5,708 nucleotides of DNA from Candidatus Dormiibacterota bacterium (GTDB lineage: Bacteria; Chloroflexota; Dormibacteria; UBA8260; Bog-877): contig PLTL01000268.1 in NCBI GenBank assembly GCA_003164475.1, positions 951-6,658 on the forward strand. Direction: 5' to 3'. Every line of letters starts with the position of its first letter. Position 1 is the first letter of the stretch. The translations under genes and the position numbers were made by a program. The notes under the pieces are model-generated. The model ran no database searches and was not told the origin of the DNA. It saw only the letters and a list, made by a program, of their open reading frames with translations. Positions 4,685 to 5,708 of this stretch are shown piece after piece.

Positions 4685-5708
4685 GTGGCAACTCCCCCAG
4701 CTATCGACGCCTCAGATCAGGCGCCGCCTTCGATCGGTGCCCTGCCCCGCTACGTTTCCCCGGACCGCGAGGACCGAACCCAGAGCGTGGGGCCACGGCA
4801 GCGGCTCGAGCAACGGCTCTGGGAAATGGCGCCCGGGCTGACGGTCTGGGTGCTCCTGGCCGCCCCGCTGGCGGTCGGGTTTGTGATCACGTTCACCAAC
4901 TTCGAGTACCTCTGGCTACTCGGGGTGTTCGCGGTCCTGCTCGACCTCTACTGGCTGGTCAAGCTCATCTACACCTTCCGATTCGTGCTGCGCGGGATCC
5001 GGCTCCTGGAGGCGACCCAGGCGGTGGACTGGGCGGTCCGCCTGGCCGAGCTGGAGCCCGGTTCGGGGAGGCCCGGGCCGGACCAGGTGACCCATGCATT
5101 CCTCATCCCCACCTACACCGAGCGGTACGAGACCCTCCATGCCACGGTCTCGGCGCTGGCCGCGGCCGACTATCCCACTGAGCGGAAGATCTGCGCCATC
5201 ATCTGCCGGGAGACCGATCTCCAAGGCTGCGCCAACATCGAGCGGCTCCAGGAAAAGTTCGGCGGCAGCTTCAGGGCCTTCTGGCACATCAAGGATCCTC
5301 TCCTCCCCGGGATCGTGGCCGGCAAGTCGGCCGCCATGGCCTATGGCGGCCCGGTCCTGAAGCGGGCCTGCGATGGCCTGGGGCTGGACCCTGCCCAGGT
5401 GATCCTGACTGACCTGGACTCGGACTACCGGGTCCACCCCCAATACCTGGCCTACATCACCTACCAGTTCTGCATCGCCGAGGATCGCCAGACCTCGATC
5501 TGGCAGCCGGTGCCGATGTTCCTCAATAACCTCTGGAAGGTGCCTTCGGCGGTGCGCTCGATGGCCACCCTGGCGACCCAGTGGCAGCTCTACCTGCACC
5601 AGCACCCCAAGCGTCTGGTGATGTTCTCCGCCTACTCGATGAGCCTGCGGATGGTGGACGACGTGGGCTACTGGGATGACGACGTCATCCCCGAGGACTC
5701 CCGCTTCT
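4685..5708 (+). CDS. Membrane-anchored family 2 glycosyltransferase (3' end outside window)
   Basis: At least 341 residues are encoded, with no stop before the window end. After a polar N-terminus of about 47 residues come two membrane segments (about 52-70 and 75-98). A cytoplasmic GT-A glycosyltransferase domain begins at FLIPTYTER (139-147), the usual start of the GT2 fold. The metal and nucleotide-sugar motif is DLDSDYRVHP (D243, D245, D247), and the acceptor-side acidic motif is PEDSRF (E337, D338). This layout is shared with processive or polytopic GT2 enzymes that build polysaccharides or glycolipids at the membrane; the C-terminal Q-x-x-R-W motif and further membrane helices, if present, lie beyond the window, so processivity cannot be judged. 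GTG 4685 is the first possible start after the in-frame TGA at 4442. GTG 4787 and ATG 4826 are less likely because PRYVSPDREDR before them looks like real protein. The sugar and product are unknown. Confidence 0.88.
   Translation, partial: MATPPAIDASDQAPPSIGALPRYVSPDREDRTQSVGPRQRLEQRLWEMAPGLTVWVLLAAPLAVGFVITFTNFEYLWLLGVFAVLLDLYWLVKLIYTFRFVLRGIRLLEATQAVDWAVRLAELEPGSGRPGPDQVTHAFLIPTYTERYETLHATVSALAAADYPTERKICAIICRETDLQGCANIERLQEKFGGSFRAFWHIKDPLLPGIVAGKSAAMAYGGPVLKRACDGLGLDPAQVILTDLDSDYRVHPQYLAYITYQFCIAEDRQTSIWQPVPMFLNNLWKVPSAVRSMATLATQWQLYLHQHPKRLVMFSAYSMSLRMVDDVGYWDDDVIPEDSRF

Noticed and set aside
4645..5181. 178-codon plus-strand frame at the start of the glycosyltransferase
   Set aside because: The frame one base over carries the IPTYTER and DLDSD glycosyltransferase motifs and stays open to the window end.

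Overview
This is a high-GC bacterial window holding five protein genes and the 5' end of a tRNA gene. GC-rich third codon positions, GTG starts and -10-like TANNNT hexamers lying 6-8 nt before start codons suggest an actinobacterial or related Terrabacteria lineage (Actinomycetota, Chloroflexota or Dormibacterota-like). This is inferred from style, not from a marker gene.

Layout. Positions 1-30 are the 5' part of a tRNA gene on the minus strand, probably tRNA-Arg, cut by the window edge. A short divergent region with a 13-bp palindrome separates it from a CDP-alcohol phosphatidyltransferase gene (124-1017, +) with a complete CAPT motif. A hairpin-rich 76-bp gap follows, then ada (1094-2143, +), the bifunctional alkylation-repair protein and regulator. 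Convergent to ada, 24 bp away, is a polytopic membrane protein of the lysylphosphatidylglycerol-synthase-TM / flippase-like family (2168-3262, -). An AT-rich divergent region (3263-3467) carries a 20-bp near-palindrome, two copies of a 14-mer containing TATAAY, and a perfect TATAAT box. It leads into a tyrosine recombinase gene (3468-4370, +). A 314-bp GC-rich gap with strong potential hairpins precedes a membrane-anchored family 2 glycosyltransferase (4685 to the window end, +), which is incomplete at its 3' end.

The genes do not form one obvious operon. Three of the five proteins are membrane or envelope proteins (phospholipid headgroup transfer, lipid flippase-like, glycosyltransferase); the other two are DNA repair and recombination proteins. 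The most unusual points are: the recombinase carries Ser where the catalytic beta-hairpin Lys is expected; its control region has an operator-like palindrome and direct repeats; and all five genes appear to have leaderless-type promoters. No CRISPR array, insertion sequence or phage cluster was seen, and no clearly novel multi-gene system can be demonstrated from this window alone.
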